Shown here one piece after another: positions 7,556-16,081 of a stretch of 49,628 nucleotides of DNA; positions within the stretch are counted from its first letter, which is position 1; the number at the start of each line of letters is the position of its first letter. The position numbers and the translations under genes were made by a program. The DNA lies in contig JAEINR010000044.1 in assembly GCA_016342325.1 (NCBI GenBank), positions 1-49,628 of the forward strand. Direction: 5' to 3'. This stretch comes from Desulfobacterium sp. (GTDB taxonomy: Bacteria > Desulfobacterota > Desulfobacteria > Desulfobacterales > Desulfobacteraceae). The notes under the pieces were generated by a model, which saw only the letters and a list, made by a program, of their open reading frames with translations, searched no databases and was not told the DNA's origin.

Positions 7556-9754
7556 ATGTATACACAGGAAAATCGGCTTCTTGCCGTTGACACGCCACTC
7601 GGTAAGGATGAACTGCTCCTCACCGGGTTCCACGGGAGAGAAGGACTTTCAGATCTGTTTGCCTTTGAGCTGAGGATGATTTCTGAAAGACACGATATCT
7701 CTTTTAAAGATATCATCGGAAAAAACGTCTCCGTTTCCATCATGCATGCAGACGGCAGCAAGCGGTATTTTAACGGCCTTATCGCAAGCTTCGGCCAGGC
7801 CGGTGGCGATAAAACCGACAGTGACACCCAGTTTTCGTCCTATTCAGCCACCATGATGCCTTGGTTCTGGCTCCTTACCCGGACAGCGGATTCAAGGATA
7901 TTTCAGAAACTCTCCGTGCCCGATATCGTTGAAAAAATATTTTCCGAATACGGTTTCACCCACCACAGCCTGAGGTTGCAAGGACGTTATGAACCACGGG
8001 ATTACGCCGTACAGTACCGGGAAACCGACTTTAACTTTATCTCACGCCTCCTTGAGGAAGAGGGAATCTACTACTTTTTTGAGCATGATGAAAAAATGCA
8101 TACCATGGTGCTGGCAGATTCGCCGACGGAACATAAACCCTGCCCACACCAGGAGCTTGCAAGATACCTGATAACCGACGGCGATGGGGATACTGAGGAT
8201 ATCATTACCACCATCGCAGTAATGAACGAGATACGGGCGGGCAGATACACGCTGAAAGACTTCAACTTCCAAGTCCCCAACACCGACCTGAAGGTGACAA
8301 CCGATTCAAAATATCAGCTGGGACCGGGAGAAAGGGAGATTTATGATTATCCCGGGGTATACACCACCCACAGCCACGGCGACCGGCTGACCACCATACG
8401 CATCGAAGAGGAGGAGGCCCGCATCACTACCATCACAGGCAGCGGCAGATGCCGGTCGTTTGCCAGCGGCTTCCGTTTCACGTTGAAAGAATATTTTCGA
8501 GATGACATGAATGACAAGGAATTTGTGCTCACCCACGTTGAACACGATGCAGACCAAAAGGAAGCATACAGGAGTGGACCAGCAGCAGCCGGTTCAACGC
8601 CTGCCGGCTATGCAAACCGGTTTGAATGCATTCCATTTGACGTCCCCTTCAGACCGGCACGAACCACGCCGAAACCGGTGGTAAAAGGCGTCCAGACGGC
8701 CATAGTGGTGGGACCGGCCGGTGAAGAGATTTATACGGATGAGTTTGGCCGGGTCAAGGTTCAGTTTCACTGGGATCGTGAGGGAAAAAATGATGAAAAC
8801 AGTTCCTGCTGGATCCGGGTGTCCCAGGTATGGGCCGGAGCAAACTGGGGGGCCATGTATATTCCTCGAATCGGCCATGAAGTGATTGTTGAATTCATTG
8901 AAGGGAATCCCGACAGACCCATCATTACCGGAAGGGTCTACCACGGAAACAATATGCCGCCCTACCCCCTTCCGGCCAATAAAACCAGAAGCACAATAAA
9001 GTCAAACTCCTCCCTAGGCGGCGGTGGATCAAATGAATTTCGTTTTGAAGACAAAAAGGGCGATGAAGAGATTTACCTCCACGGCCAAAAAGACTGGAAC
9101 ATCGTCATTGAGAACAATAAAACCCAGTCCGTCGGAGTGGATGAATCCCTGTCCGTTGGCCACGACCGGACGAAAACAGTGGGCAATGATCAGAAAGAGT
9201 CCATCGGAGTCAATAATAGCATAACGGTGGGGGCAAGCCATAGTGAGTCGATTGGAAGTAATATGACCCAGACCGTGGGGTCCAACAAAGCGGAAACCAT
9301 TGGGGTGGCAAAGGAATTGACCATTGGCGCCGCTTACCAGATCACTGTGGGAGCCGCCCTGAATGAAACCGTCGGGGCTGCAAAGGCGGAAGATATAGGG
9401 GCTGCTAAATCTGTGAATGTCGGGGTAAACTCCAGTGAAAACATCGGCAAGGACAAATCCGTAACCACAGGGGCAAACTCCAGTGAAACCATCGGTGAGG
9501 ACAAATCCGTAACAGCAGGTAAGAATATCACCATGACCTCAGGCAAAAAAACCACCTTGACCTCAGGGGATGACGTTACTGTCAAGGGGGATAAAAAAGG
9601 TGTTATCGAGATTAAAGACCAGTTGACCATCAAGGTGGGTAAAGCCTCTATCACATTGAAAAAGAATGGCGACATTACGATTAAAGGGAAAAAAATAACC
9701 ACCAAGGGTTCCGGGAATATCATCATAAAGGGCAAAAAGATATTGGAAAATTGA
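7556..9754 (+). CDS. vgrG: Type VI secretion spike protein VgrG (TssI)
   Basis: The 732-aa product has the complete VgrG plan. Residues 1 to ~370 correspond to the gp27-like hub (FHGREGLSDLFAFEL near the start, RETDFNFISRLLEEEGIYYFF in the middle). An OB-fold follows with the hallmark DEFGRVKVQFHWDREG and CWIRVSQ.WAG..WG...PRIG.EV. From about residue 500 to the end run short repeats of the VG-x-N-x-S-x-T-V/I-G kind that build the triangular beta-helix needle, ending in a Lys/Ile-rich tip. No extra effector domain is fused at the C-terminus. VgrG trimers cap the Hcp tube and carry effectors, which fits the enzymes encoded upstream. Confidence 0.95.
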   Translation: MYTQENRLLAVDTPLGKDELLLTGFHGREGLSDLFAFELRMISERHDISFKDIIGKNVSVSIMHADGSKRYFNGLIASFGQAGGDKTDSDTQFSSYSATMMPWFWLLTRTADSRIFQKLSVPDIVEKIFSEYGFTHHSLRLQGRYEPRDYAVQYRETDFNFISRLLEEEGIYYFFEHDEKMHTMVLADSPTEHKPCPHQELARYLITDGDGDTEDIITTIAVMNEIRAGRYTLKDFNFQVPNTDLKVTTDSKYQLGPGEREIYDYPGVYTTHSHGDRLTTIRIEEEEARITTITGSGRCRSFASGFRFTLKEYFRDDMNDKEFVLTHVEHDADQKEAYRSGPAAAGSTPAGYANRFECIPFDVPFRPARTTPKPVVKGVQTAIVVGPAGEEIYTDEFGRVKVQFHWDREGKNDENSSCWIRVSQVWAGANWGAMYIPRIGHEVIVEFIEGNPDRPIITGRVYHGNNMPPYPLPANKTRSTIKSNSSLGGGGSNEFRFEDKKGDEEIYLHGQKDWNIVIENNKTQSVGVDESLSVGHDRTKTVGNDQKESIGVNNSITVGASHSESIGSNMTQTVGSNKAETIGVAKELTIGAAYQITVGAALNETVGAAKAEDIGAAKSVNVGVNSSENIGKDKSVTTGANSSETIGEDKSVTAGKNITMTSGKKTTLTSGDDVTVKGDKKGVIEIKDQLTIKVGKASITLKKNGDITIKGKKITTKGSGNIIIKGKKILEN

Positions 9755-9834
9755 TGGCGCGAATGGGGAGGTGGAGGTGGGCGCACCTGGAAAGCAAGTA
9801 ACAGGATTATTCCCATGGCGCTCATCTTTCCTAA

Positions 9835-10764
9835 TTACTTAAACAGATTCTTAAAAAAAGATCCCTTGGATTTGCTTTTTTTATTTTCTAATGATTGCTG
9901 ATCTTCCTGTTGACCCTCCATTGCATTGTTATCTGTCGGATGGTTTGCAGGAACAACATCGGCAACCTCAGCAAGTCGTCCCCCTTCCAGAAAAAGAAAT
10001 GTCGGCCCCTGACAGGTGAGGGAAAGCCTGTCTTCAGGATTTAATGGCGACGGACTGTCAATGGGACGATTGTTTATCTGCACCTGATTCTGGCCGGTGA
10101 GATCCTTGATCCAGTACCTGCCCTGGCTAAAAAACAGCTGGGCATGGCGGGCAAGTATCATGGGATCGCTCAGCACGACATCACAGTCCGTACCACTGCC
10201 CACCGTGATGGGAACCTCCTTGAATGACTGGAGCATGGGACCGTACTGGATCACCAGGGGTGCCATGACGACTTCCACGGAAATGCCTTCAACCGGGCTT
10301 GGCTGTTGGACTGCCGGAGAAGAATAAACCGGGGCCGAAGGGAGGACCGGAGCTGGGGCTGGAGCTGGAGCTGGAGCCGGGACACTGGGAATTCCAGCCG
10401 GTTGGGGCTGCACACCCCCCTCAACCGATGGGACCCCCTCTTCCATTCGGGTCAAAAAGCTGACCTTGGGCCCGCCCTCGGTGAACATCAGCACATCCCC
10501 GTCCTTTAAAAAACCACGGGACACCCGCTGGCCGTTCAGAAAGGTTCCGTTGGTGCTGGTATCTAAGACTTCGAAACGGTTTCCCTCCCGTTTAATGCTG
10601 GCGTGCCGCCTTGAAATGACGGCAAGCTCCCTTGGAAAGCTGAGGTGGCAGGAAGGGTGCCGCCCGATCTCGATGGCGGGTTCACTGAACTCCTGGATGG
10701 TGCCCATAAGGGGACCATGGATGTGGACAAGCTGAACAATGATCCTGGGTACGGTTTTCATCAA
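9835..10764 (-). CDS. Double FHA domain protein
   Basis: The 309-aa protein has an N-terminal FHA domain (about residues 30-90) with IGRHPSC, SRRHA and TNGTFLNG, which are the residues that bind phosphothreonine peptides. An Ala-Pro-rich linker lies near residues 120-155. A second FHA-like domain (about 175-250) has lost the GR and serine of the phosphopeptide site (VGSGTDC, ILARHAQ). The last residues are basic. FHA proteins transduce Ser/Thr kinase signals to T6SS assembly. Its start overlaps the stop of the LysM/TPR gene by 4 bases, so they are translationally coupled. The kinase and phosphatase of the same putative pathway are divergently encoded at 14.4-16.8 kb. Confidence 0.85.
   Translation of the reverse strand: MMKTVPRIIVQLVHIHGPLMGTIQEFSEPAIEIGRHPSCHLSFPRELAVISRRHASIKREGNRFEVLDTSTNGTFLNGQRVSRGFLKDGDVLMFTEGGPKVSFLTRMEEGVPSVEGGVQPQPAGIPSVPAPAPAPAPAPVLPSAPVYSSPAVQQPSPVEGISVEVVMAPLVIQYGPMLQSFKEVPITVGSGTDCDVVLSDPMILARHAQLFFSQGRYWIKDLTGQNQVQINNRPIDSPSPLNPEDRLSLTCQGPTFLFLEGGRLAEVADVVPANHPTDNNAMEGQQEDQQSLENKKSKSKGSFFKNLFK
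10349..10378. repeat. Hexanucleotide repeat encoding an Ala-Pro linker
   Basis: Five GGAGCT-type hexamers in tandem (one GGGGCT and one GGAGCC variant) encode alternating Pro and Ala in the FHA protein. Slippage would change linker length without frameshift. Confidence 0.8.
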
Positions 10765-12248
10765 TTGTCACTTTTCTTGATCGTTTCCAGTCGTTGGTAA
10801 AGCATTTCAGCCTTTTTGAGATTCGGAGTCACATCTTTGTATCCGGGGTCGATATCCGTTACAAGCTGCCACTCGGTTATCGCCTTCTTGAGTTGCTCCT
10901 TGCCAAAGTGGAAAATGCCCATGGTATAGTGTTTTTCTTTATAGGTATCCAAAGATTTTTCCATGTACTCTGAACACTTTTCACAGTCAGGATTGTTTTC
11001 CCGGGCCGCCTCGAAACTTTTTGCCGCCTCCAGGAATGCATCACTGGAATGGTGGAGCAGGCCCTGCTGAAAATGGGATTGATAAAGAGAATCTAGGACC
11101 TTTGGATTGCCGGGGTCCGCTTTTTTAGCAAGGTCGAACTCGATGATGGCCGCTTCATACTCTTTTTGGTTGAAGAGTTCTATGCCCTGGGCAAGGTAGA
11201 TCTCGACATCGTCAAAGGTCTCTTTGGGCACCACCGGCGGTTGGATATCTTCCGGCGCAACCATGGCCAGGGTATCCAATGACACGCCGTTCCCTTCAGC
11301 CGTACCGGCCAGGGACGATTCATCGGCCACGCCTTCATCTCCCACGGTATCGAGTTCCGGTGACAGGCTGTCCAGAGCGGCTTCCCCGGCATGGACCTCG
11401 TCTACCCGGGCCTCGACCGGTGCCGCGTCAACCTGGGTTTCGTTAATCTGGGTTTCGTCTACCGGGGTCTCATCCCGGGCAGTTGTTACCGGTTCAACAG
11501 CCTCCTCTTCATCCATCGGTTGAAGGCGATCCAGGGGGTCGGGCGTTTCACCGGGAAAGTCGGGTTGCTCTTTCTTAGACAAGGTCCCGGTTCCAGGTAT
11601 ACTTGGTTCGGCTCGTTCACGGGAGGCGAGGTAGGCGGACTGCCGCTTTTCAAGCTCAGTAACGGAGATGCCATCAATCTCCGGCACCTTGACGGTCTGT
11701 CCCACCCGTACCTGGGTTGCATTTTTCATGGCGTTAAACTTGGCGATCAAGGGATATTTTTTATAATTCCCATAATAGCGAAGGGCGAGTCTGGAGATAC
11801 TCTCACCGGGCCGGATGGTGTGAACGATAAACCCTCTCTCCTCTTCTACCATACCAGTGGTTAACATCTTCTTTGCCCCTGAATGGTCCGGCCAGTTCTG
11901 CAGGGCGGCCAGGTACTCTTTCCTGGCCATTTCATACTTTCCCTTCTTGTCCAAAACAACGCCTTTTTCGTAATGGATCTGTGCCCGTTTCCGCAACATT
12001 TTTTCCACCGCTTTGATCTTCCGGCTTGCGATCTTACTCCTTGAATCAATGGCTGAGGCAAGCTTATACTCTTCAAGGGCGCTGGTAATATTGTTCTCTT
12101 TTTCAAGACGTTCGCCCTGGGTCATATGCTGCTGGAACAGGCTTACATCCTTACTATCCAGCGTTTTTTGCGTACCGGTGAGGGAGGCGCATCCTGAGAT
12201 TAGAACGAGGACGAAAAGCAAGGAAACAGCACAACGCGATTTTTTCAT
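10761..12248 (-). CDS. LysM and TPR lipoprotein
   Basis: The 495-aa product starts with a lipoprotein signal peptide whose lipobox is LISGC, giving a lipidated Cys near residue 20. TPR-like helices occupy about residues 35-125, a LysM domain (HTIRPGESISRLALRYYGN) about 143-195, a low-complexity acidic/Thr stretch about 225-340, and more TPRs (about 350-485). LysM binds peptidoglycan, so the protein should tether to the cell wall at the outer or inner membrane. It is the middle gene of a deacetylase–LysM–FHA operon (6-base gap upstream, 4-base overlap downstream). A role anchoring a T6SS or other envelope machine is inferred from context. Confidence 0.75.
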   Translation of the reverse strand: MKKSRCAVSLLFVLVLISGCASLTGTQKTLDSKDVSLFQQHMTQGERLEKENNITSALEEYKLASAIDSRSKIASRKIKAVEKMLRKRAQIHYEKGVVLDKKGKYEMARKEYLAALQNWPDHSGAKKMLTTGMVEEERGFIVHTIRPGESISRLALRYYGNYKKYPLIAKFNAMKNATQVRVGQTVKVPEIDGISVTELEKRQSAYLASRERAEPSIPGTGTLSKKEQPDFPGETPDPLDRLQPMDEEEAVEPVTTARDETPVDETQINETQVDAAPVEARVDEVHAGEAALDSLSPELDTVGDEGVADESSLAGTAEGNGVSLDTLAMVAPEDIQPPVVPKETFDDVEIYLAQGIELFNQKEYEAAIIEFDLAKKADPGNPKVLDSLYQSHFQQGLLHHSSDAFLEAAKSFEAARENNPDCEKCSEYMEKSLDTYKEKHYTMGIFHFGKEQLKKAITEWQLVTDIDPGYKDVTPNLKKAEMLYQRLETIKKSDN

Positions 12249-12254
12249 AACGTT

Positions 12255-13250
12255 TCACCTTAACGAAACAGAATTAAATGTTTTCAACCGGGATATAAAT
12301 GATTTCATATCCCTTTTTAATATCATATCCCGCTTTAAATCAAGGGGATTTGAAAAAAAGGGGTTGGTTCCCCGCTCAACTGTAACAGCCATCTTATATC
12401 CCGCAGCCTTCGCCATGGCAATGGTCCCGGCATTGGATCGCCCAAAGGGAAAGGAGAAAAAAATCGTATCCTGATCAAGCTCCCGGTCGATGATTTTTTT
12501 TGAGGTCACAAGCTCGTGTTTCACCCGGTCAAGGAACTGCTCCTCAGTCTCGTTTATCCCGGGCCGGGTCAGGTCGGAATGGGCGACGGAGTGGGAACCG
12601 ATCGTGAATCCGGCCGCTTTCATCTCCCTGAGATCGCCCCAGGAGAGCGCCTTGGACGAGATGCCGATATAGTCGGTATAGACAAAAATAGTGGCGACAA
12701 AACCGTAGCGCTTCAGAATAGGCCAGGCAACATCCCGGACAGAGCGATAGCCGTCATCAATGGAGATGATCACGGAACGTTTCGGTATCTGCTGACTGAA
12801 ATCAAGGAAGCCCTGGAGATCGTCCGGGGTGATCACGTGGTAATTGTTTGCCTTAAGGTAACGCATCTGGTTCTCAAAGACATGGGCGGGCATGTTCATG
12901 GGCGATGATCCCCCTTGGCCGAACTTGTGATAACAGAAGATGGGGACGCCCTGGAAACCATCTTCGTACAATCCGCCGGGCCTTGTCTGTTTAAGGGGAA
13001 CAATCATCAGGTCGCCGGGCTTGAAATCGGTGTTACCGTTGGCCTCCCGGATGAGCCAGGCTTTACCGGCATTGCCCCAGAAACGCTCTGAAAGGGAGGC
13101 AGGGGTATCGTTGTTTCCGAGCTTGTAAAAAAGATACTCATCCGAGCGGAACTTAACCCCCTCCGGAGATAAACCTGTTTTGCACCCCGGCAGGACAATA
13201 AGCAGAACCCCAAAGGCCGCTAGGCAAAAGAGCCTGAAAGACATCATCAT
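12255..13250 (-). CDS. Polysaccharide deacetylase lipoprotein
   Basis: The 331-aa protein has a lipoprotein signal (VLPGC, Cys ~23). A LysM-like segment (about residues 45-90) follows, then a NodB-type deacetylase domain from about residue 100. In that domain SIDDGYRSV provides the catalytic base and metal-binding Asp pair, and HSVAHSDLT the two zinc histidines. Enzymes of this family remove acetyl groups from peptidoglycan or other aminosugar polymers; the wall-binding segment suggests peptidoglycan. It is the first gene of the minus-strand operon and could open the wall locally or mark it for the following LysM lipoprotein. Substrate is inference. Confidence 0.8.
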   Translation of the reverse strand: MMMSFRLFCLAAFGVLLIVLPGCKTGLSPEGVKFRSDEYLFYKLGNNDTPASLSERFWGNAGKAWLIREANGNTDFKPGDLMIVPLKQTRPGGLYEDGFQGVPIFCYHKFGQGGSSPMNMPAHVFENQMRYLKANNYHVITPDDLQGFLDFSQQIPKRSVIISIDDGYRSVRDVAWPILKRYGFVATIFVYTDYIGISSKALSWGDLREMKAAGFTIGSHSVAHSDLTRPGINETEEQFLDRVKHELVTSKKIIDRELDQDTIFFSFPFGRSNAGTIAMAKAAGYKMAVTVERGTNPFFSNPLDLKRDMILKRDMKSFISRLKTFNSVSLR

Positions 13251-13383
13251 ATCGCTCCTGGGAAATCGTGATCATCAAACCGAACAGAAACACCGTTAGC
13301 CACAATAGCGATAGATAAGGCCCATGTCCAGCAAAAAGAGTCCTTCGACGAAACGACCTCCGAAAGCCATGGACCACGGTTTT

Positions 13384-13405
13384 CCGGACAATTCGCCCTG
13401 TCCGG
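13384..13405. repeat. Perfect 7-bp inverted repeat, possible operator
   Basis: CCGGACA and TGTCCGG flank an 8-base centre, about 20 bases upstream of the candidate -35 box of the kinase operon. It could be a regulator site shared by the two divergent operons or a chance dyad. Confidence 0.3.
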
Positions 13406-13426
13406 TTACGACATGCAATAACGAAC

Positions 13427-13456
13427 TTGACAGACACACGGTTTTACGGGTAGTCT
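13427..13456 (+). promoter_or_regulatory. Candidate sigma-70 promoter for the kinase operon
   Basis: A consensus TTGACA (13427-13432) is followed after 18 bases by TAGTCT (13451-13456), a weak -10 box. It points toward the sensor gene that starts at 13558. Confidence 0.3.
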
Positions 13457-13557
13457 AAACCCGACGTTCACACTGTTTCACCAGAGATATCCTTGGAACA
13501 ACCGACCGGGAAGGGTTTTACCACGGTCCAGCCCAGCAACCCTCGAAAAGGAACGTT

Positions 13558-14421
13558 TTGATGACACGCGTAATAAATGACGTCCCAGGCAAAGATATCA
13601 CCATCAGGTTGTTGTCTGCCCTGATCATCTGGTTTATATTTTTCACGGTCTGTTATGTTTTCCTCTTTTTAAAAGACGATCATCGCAAGGAAGAGCTGAA
13701 AAAGGTCGGGGTCTTTATATCAAAGGACATTGCAAGCCAGGCAGGACTGCCCCTGCTCGAGAAGAACATCGATCGCCTGGGTCAGCTGTTGAAAGAGGTT
13801 TCAGAGCGTCCCGGGGTCGTGTACGCCTCGATCATTGACCACAAGAACAAGCTCATCGCCTACACGGACCAGAAGCAGTTTTTAACCCTCAACCAGGCCG
13901 GGTGGAATGTCCTGGACGATGTCCAATACTCCAAGGCCACTGAAACAAACAACCGGACAGTAATCAACTTCTCTTCGAAAGTCACCTTTTCCGGGACCCG
14001 TATAGGAGAGATATTCATCTCCCTGGCAACCCAGAAAATATCCTCGAAAAGACAGATCTTCCTAGGTGCCGCATTTTTATCCCTGGTGTTGATACTCGCG
14101 ATCTTTGTCTCCGTCCAAAAAAAGATGGCGTTCCCCCTGTGGATACGATTCAAGGCACAGTTTCTTAAAAAAGAGACTGAAAAAATGCCGGTGGCAAATA
14201 ATCTTGAAATCAACTGCCCCTTGTGCGGAAAAGAGAGCACCATTGCCTCAAAAGAGTTTGCACTGTTCAGCCTGAACCAATTTCCAATTCTCAGAACAAC
14301 GGCCACCGAAAAAGACCCCATTCTGTTGAACGATCTGCACAGGGCCGAGGAGATGACTTGGTTAAAACAACGGATCGTCATACAGTGCACTGAAATCATC
14401 ACCAAACTCACCGCCAACTAA
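13558..14421 (+). CDS. Two-TM sensor protein with a zinc-ribbon-like tail
   Basis: The 287-aa protein has a transmembrane helix at about residues 18-40, an extracytoplasmic domain to about 160, a second helix at about 165-187 and a cytoplasmic tail. The tail has one CPLC motif. The periplasmic part (PLLEKNID-L--LL, ASIIDHKN-LIAYTD) resembles that of the kinase encoded next, pointing to a duplicated sensor module of the Cache kind. It ends 14 bases before the kinase gene. I infer that it forms a complex with, or modulates, the kinase. No enzymatic domain is seen. Confidence 0.6.
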   Translation: MMTRVINDVPGKDITIRLLSALIIWFIFFTVCYVFLFLKDDHRKEELKKVGVFISKDIASQAGLPLLEKNIDRLGQLLKEVSERPGVVYASIIDHKNKLIAYTDQKQFLTLNQAGWNVLDDVQYSKATETNNRTVINFSSKVTFSGTRIGEIFISLATQKISSKRQIFLGAAFLSLVLILAIFVSVQKKMAFPLWIRFKAQFLKKETEKMPVANNLEINCPLCGKESTIASKEFALFSLNQFPILRTTATEKDPILLNDLHRAEEMTWLKQRIVIQCTEIITKLTAN

Positions 14422-14435
14422 TCGGGAGAAAGTCA

Positions 14436-16076
14436 ATGTCCGTGAGCGATAAACTATCAACAACCATGACATGGGCAAAACAGATGACAACCGGAACATT
14501 TAAGAGTGTGAGCGGCACCCTGCTGCAAAACACCTTCTTCAACAGAAACAAGAAGCCGTTGGCGATTTATGGTGGAATCTGGCTGATCGTGGTTGCGATA
14601 TCCTTCCTCCTGGTCCGAAATGCTGCCACCGACTTTCGGCAAGAGTTCCTGGACAAAGCCGTTACTGCGGCAAATTCCATGGCGGAAAAGATCAGCTCCC
14701 CCCTGCTGGAGAACGACATCCTGACCCTGAACGTCTCCATCGGCGAATTAGAAAAAAAAATTGCACCGGTATTTGCGGGAATCCTTGACCACGAAGGGGT
14801 TGTCATCGCCCACAGCGACCCCTACGCCATGAACCTTAAGATGGGAGATCCCGTAAAAAAAAGAGCGCTGACCACCCTGGGCGGGGTGACCGTGGAGCAG
14901 AGTGTGTTTCCAAAATATGGAAAATCCATCACCTTTTCCAAGGCGCTCTTTTTCTCAAAGGTCAAGATCGGCACCCTTGTTTTCGGGCTTGACTCCAAAA
15001 AACTTAGAAAGGCCAGGACCCGGTATAACCTGGTGTTCCTGGCCGTTCTGGGTGTAAGTGTCATCCTCTTTCTGGCCCTGATTATCATGACCGACCGCCA
15101 TCTCAGAAATAAGGCCGCAAGGGAGCTTAAAGCCTTTGAGAATATGGAAAACGTCGGTCCCTATCTGCTGAAGAAAAAAATAGCCCAGGGCGGTATGGCC
15201 GAACTCTATCTTGCCGATTACATCCGGGATGACGGATTCAAGCGCACCGTTGCCATAAAAAAGATCCTGCCCCACCTGGCCCAGAACCAGGACTTTGTGG
15301 CCATGTTCATCCGGGAGGCAAGACTTGCCGCCATGCTCCAGCACCCCAACATCGTCCAGATCTTTGACCTGATAAAATTGATGAACATCCACTTCATTGC
15401 CATGGAGTATGTCAACGGAAAAAACCTTGCGGAGATCATGGCCCATGAGAAATCCGGGCTCTCCGTGGATCTATCCCTGTTCCTGATCCAGAAGATCAGC
15501 TCAGGACTCTACTACTCCCACTCAAAAAAGGATGACCACTCAGGAGAGCCCCTGAACATCGTCCACAGGGACATAAGCCCACAGAACATGCTGATCTCCT
15601 TCAAGGGAGAGGTGAAGATCAGTGACTTTGGCATCTCCAAGGCCCGGAGTGAACCCAGTTTCACCCAGGCCGGGGTGATCAAGGGCAAAATTGCCTACCT
15701 CTCCCCTGAGCAGGTCCTTGGTAAAGAGGTGGATCACCAGGCAGACATCTACGCCCTGGGCATCATCTTCCATGAGATCCTCACAGGAAAGCGGGTCTAC
15801 AATTTCTCCAACGAACTGGAGGCCATTCGAACCATTCCCACCATGAAGATCCCGGATGTAAGGGAATTGAGGACCGACCTTCCCAAATCCTTGGCTGCCA
15901 TCATCGCCAAGTGCCTGGCAAAGCGTAAAACCCGCAGATATCAAACGGCAAAAGAGCTCCATGACGACCTGGCAAATCTGAGATCCGAACTTCAAATCTC
16001 CTATGACGAATCCAATCTTGCCGAGTTCATGGCCGACCGGTTTAAAAACGACCCCCTCTCCCCACCCAAAGGTTGA
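14436..16076 (+). CDS. Membrane Ser/Thr protein kinase (PpkA/PknB-like)
   Basis: The 546-aa protein places its sensor first and kinase last. Helices lie at about residues 43-62 and 195-217 around a periplasmic domain, then a Hanks-type kinase occupies about 240-520. The kinase motifs are intact: a glycine loop (IAQGGMAELYLADY), VAIKK with the ATP lysine, HRDISPQN catalytic loop, DFGISKA magnesium loop and SPEQ. PknB-like enzymes usually have the opposite order, so this topology is unusual. With the PP2C phosphatase overlapping downstream and an FHA protein nearby, it fits the threonine-phosphorylation switch known from T6SS (PpkA-PppA-Fha). Kinase activity is near certain, the pathway inferred. 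Confidence 0.88.
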   Translation: MSVSDKLSTTMTWAKQMTTGTFKSVSGTLLQNTFFNRNKKPLAIYGGIWLIVVAISFLLVRNAATDFRQEFLDKAVTAANSMAEKISSPLLENDILTLNVSIGELEKKIAPVFAGILDHEGVVIAHSDPYAMNLKMGDPVKKRALTTLGGVTVEQSVFPKYGKSITFSKALFFSKVKIGTLVFGLDSKKLRKARTRYNLVFLAVLGVSVILFLALIIMTDRHLRNKAARELKAFENMENVGPYLLKKKIAQGGMAELYLADYIRDDGFKRTVAIKKILPHLAQNQDFVAMFIREARLAAMLQHPNIVQIFDLIKLMNIHFIAMEYVNGKNLAEIMAHEKSGLSVDLSLFLIQKISSGLYYSHSKKDDHSGEPLNIVHRDISPQNMLISFKGEVKISDFGISKARSEPSFTQAGVIKGKIAYLSPEQVLGKEVDHQADIYALGIIFHEILTGKRVYNFSNELEAIRTIPTMKIPDVRELRTDLPKSLAAIIAKCLAKRKTRRYQTAKELHDDLANLRSELQISYDESNLAEFMADRFKNDPLSPPKG

Positions 16077-16081
16077 GACCC

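Larger units (their letters stand above)
13251..13557. other. Divergent intergenic region
   Basis: This 307-bp gap separates the deacetylase operon from the sensor/kinase/phosphatase operon and should hold promoters for both. I see one candidate sigma-70 promoter toward the kinase operon and one perfect inverted repeat, listed separately. An open frame across 13153-13437 on the minus strand overlaps the deacetylase start and shows no protein-like features. Confidence 0.5.

Noticed and set aside
9130-9540. Repeats in vgrG considered as a DNA repeat element
   Set aside because: They are protein-level repeats of the VgrG beta-helix needle and the DNA units differ, so they are explained by the gene.
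13153-13437. Minus-strand 94-aa open frame in the divergent gap
   Set aside because: It overlaps the deacetylase signal peptide, has low-complexity Arg-rich text and no ribosome site.
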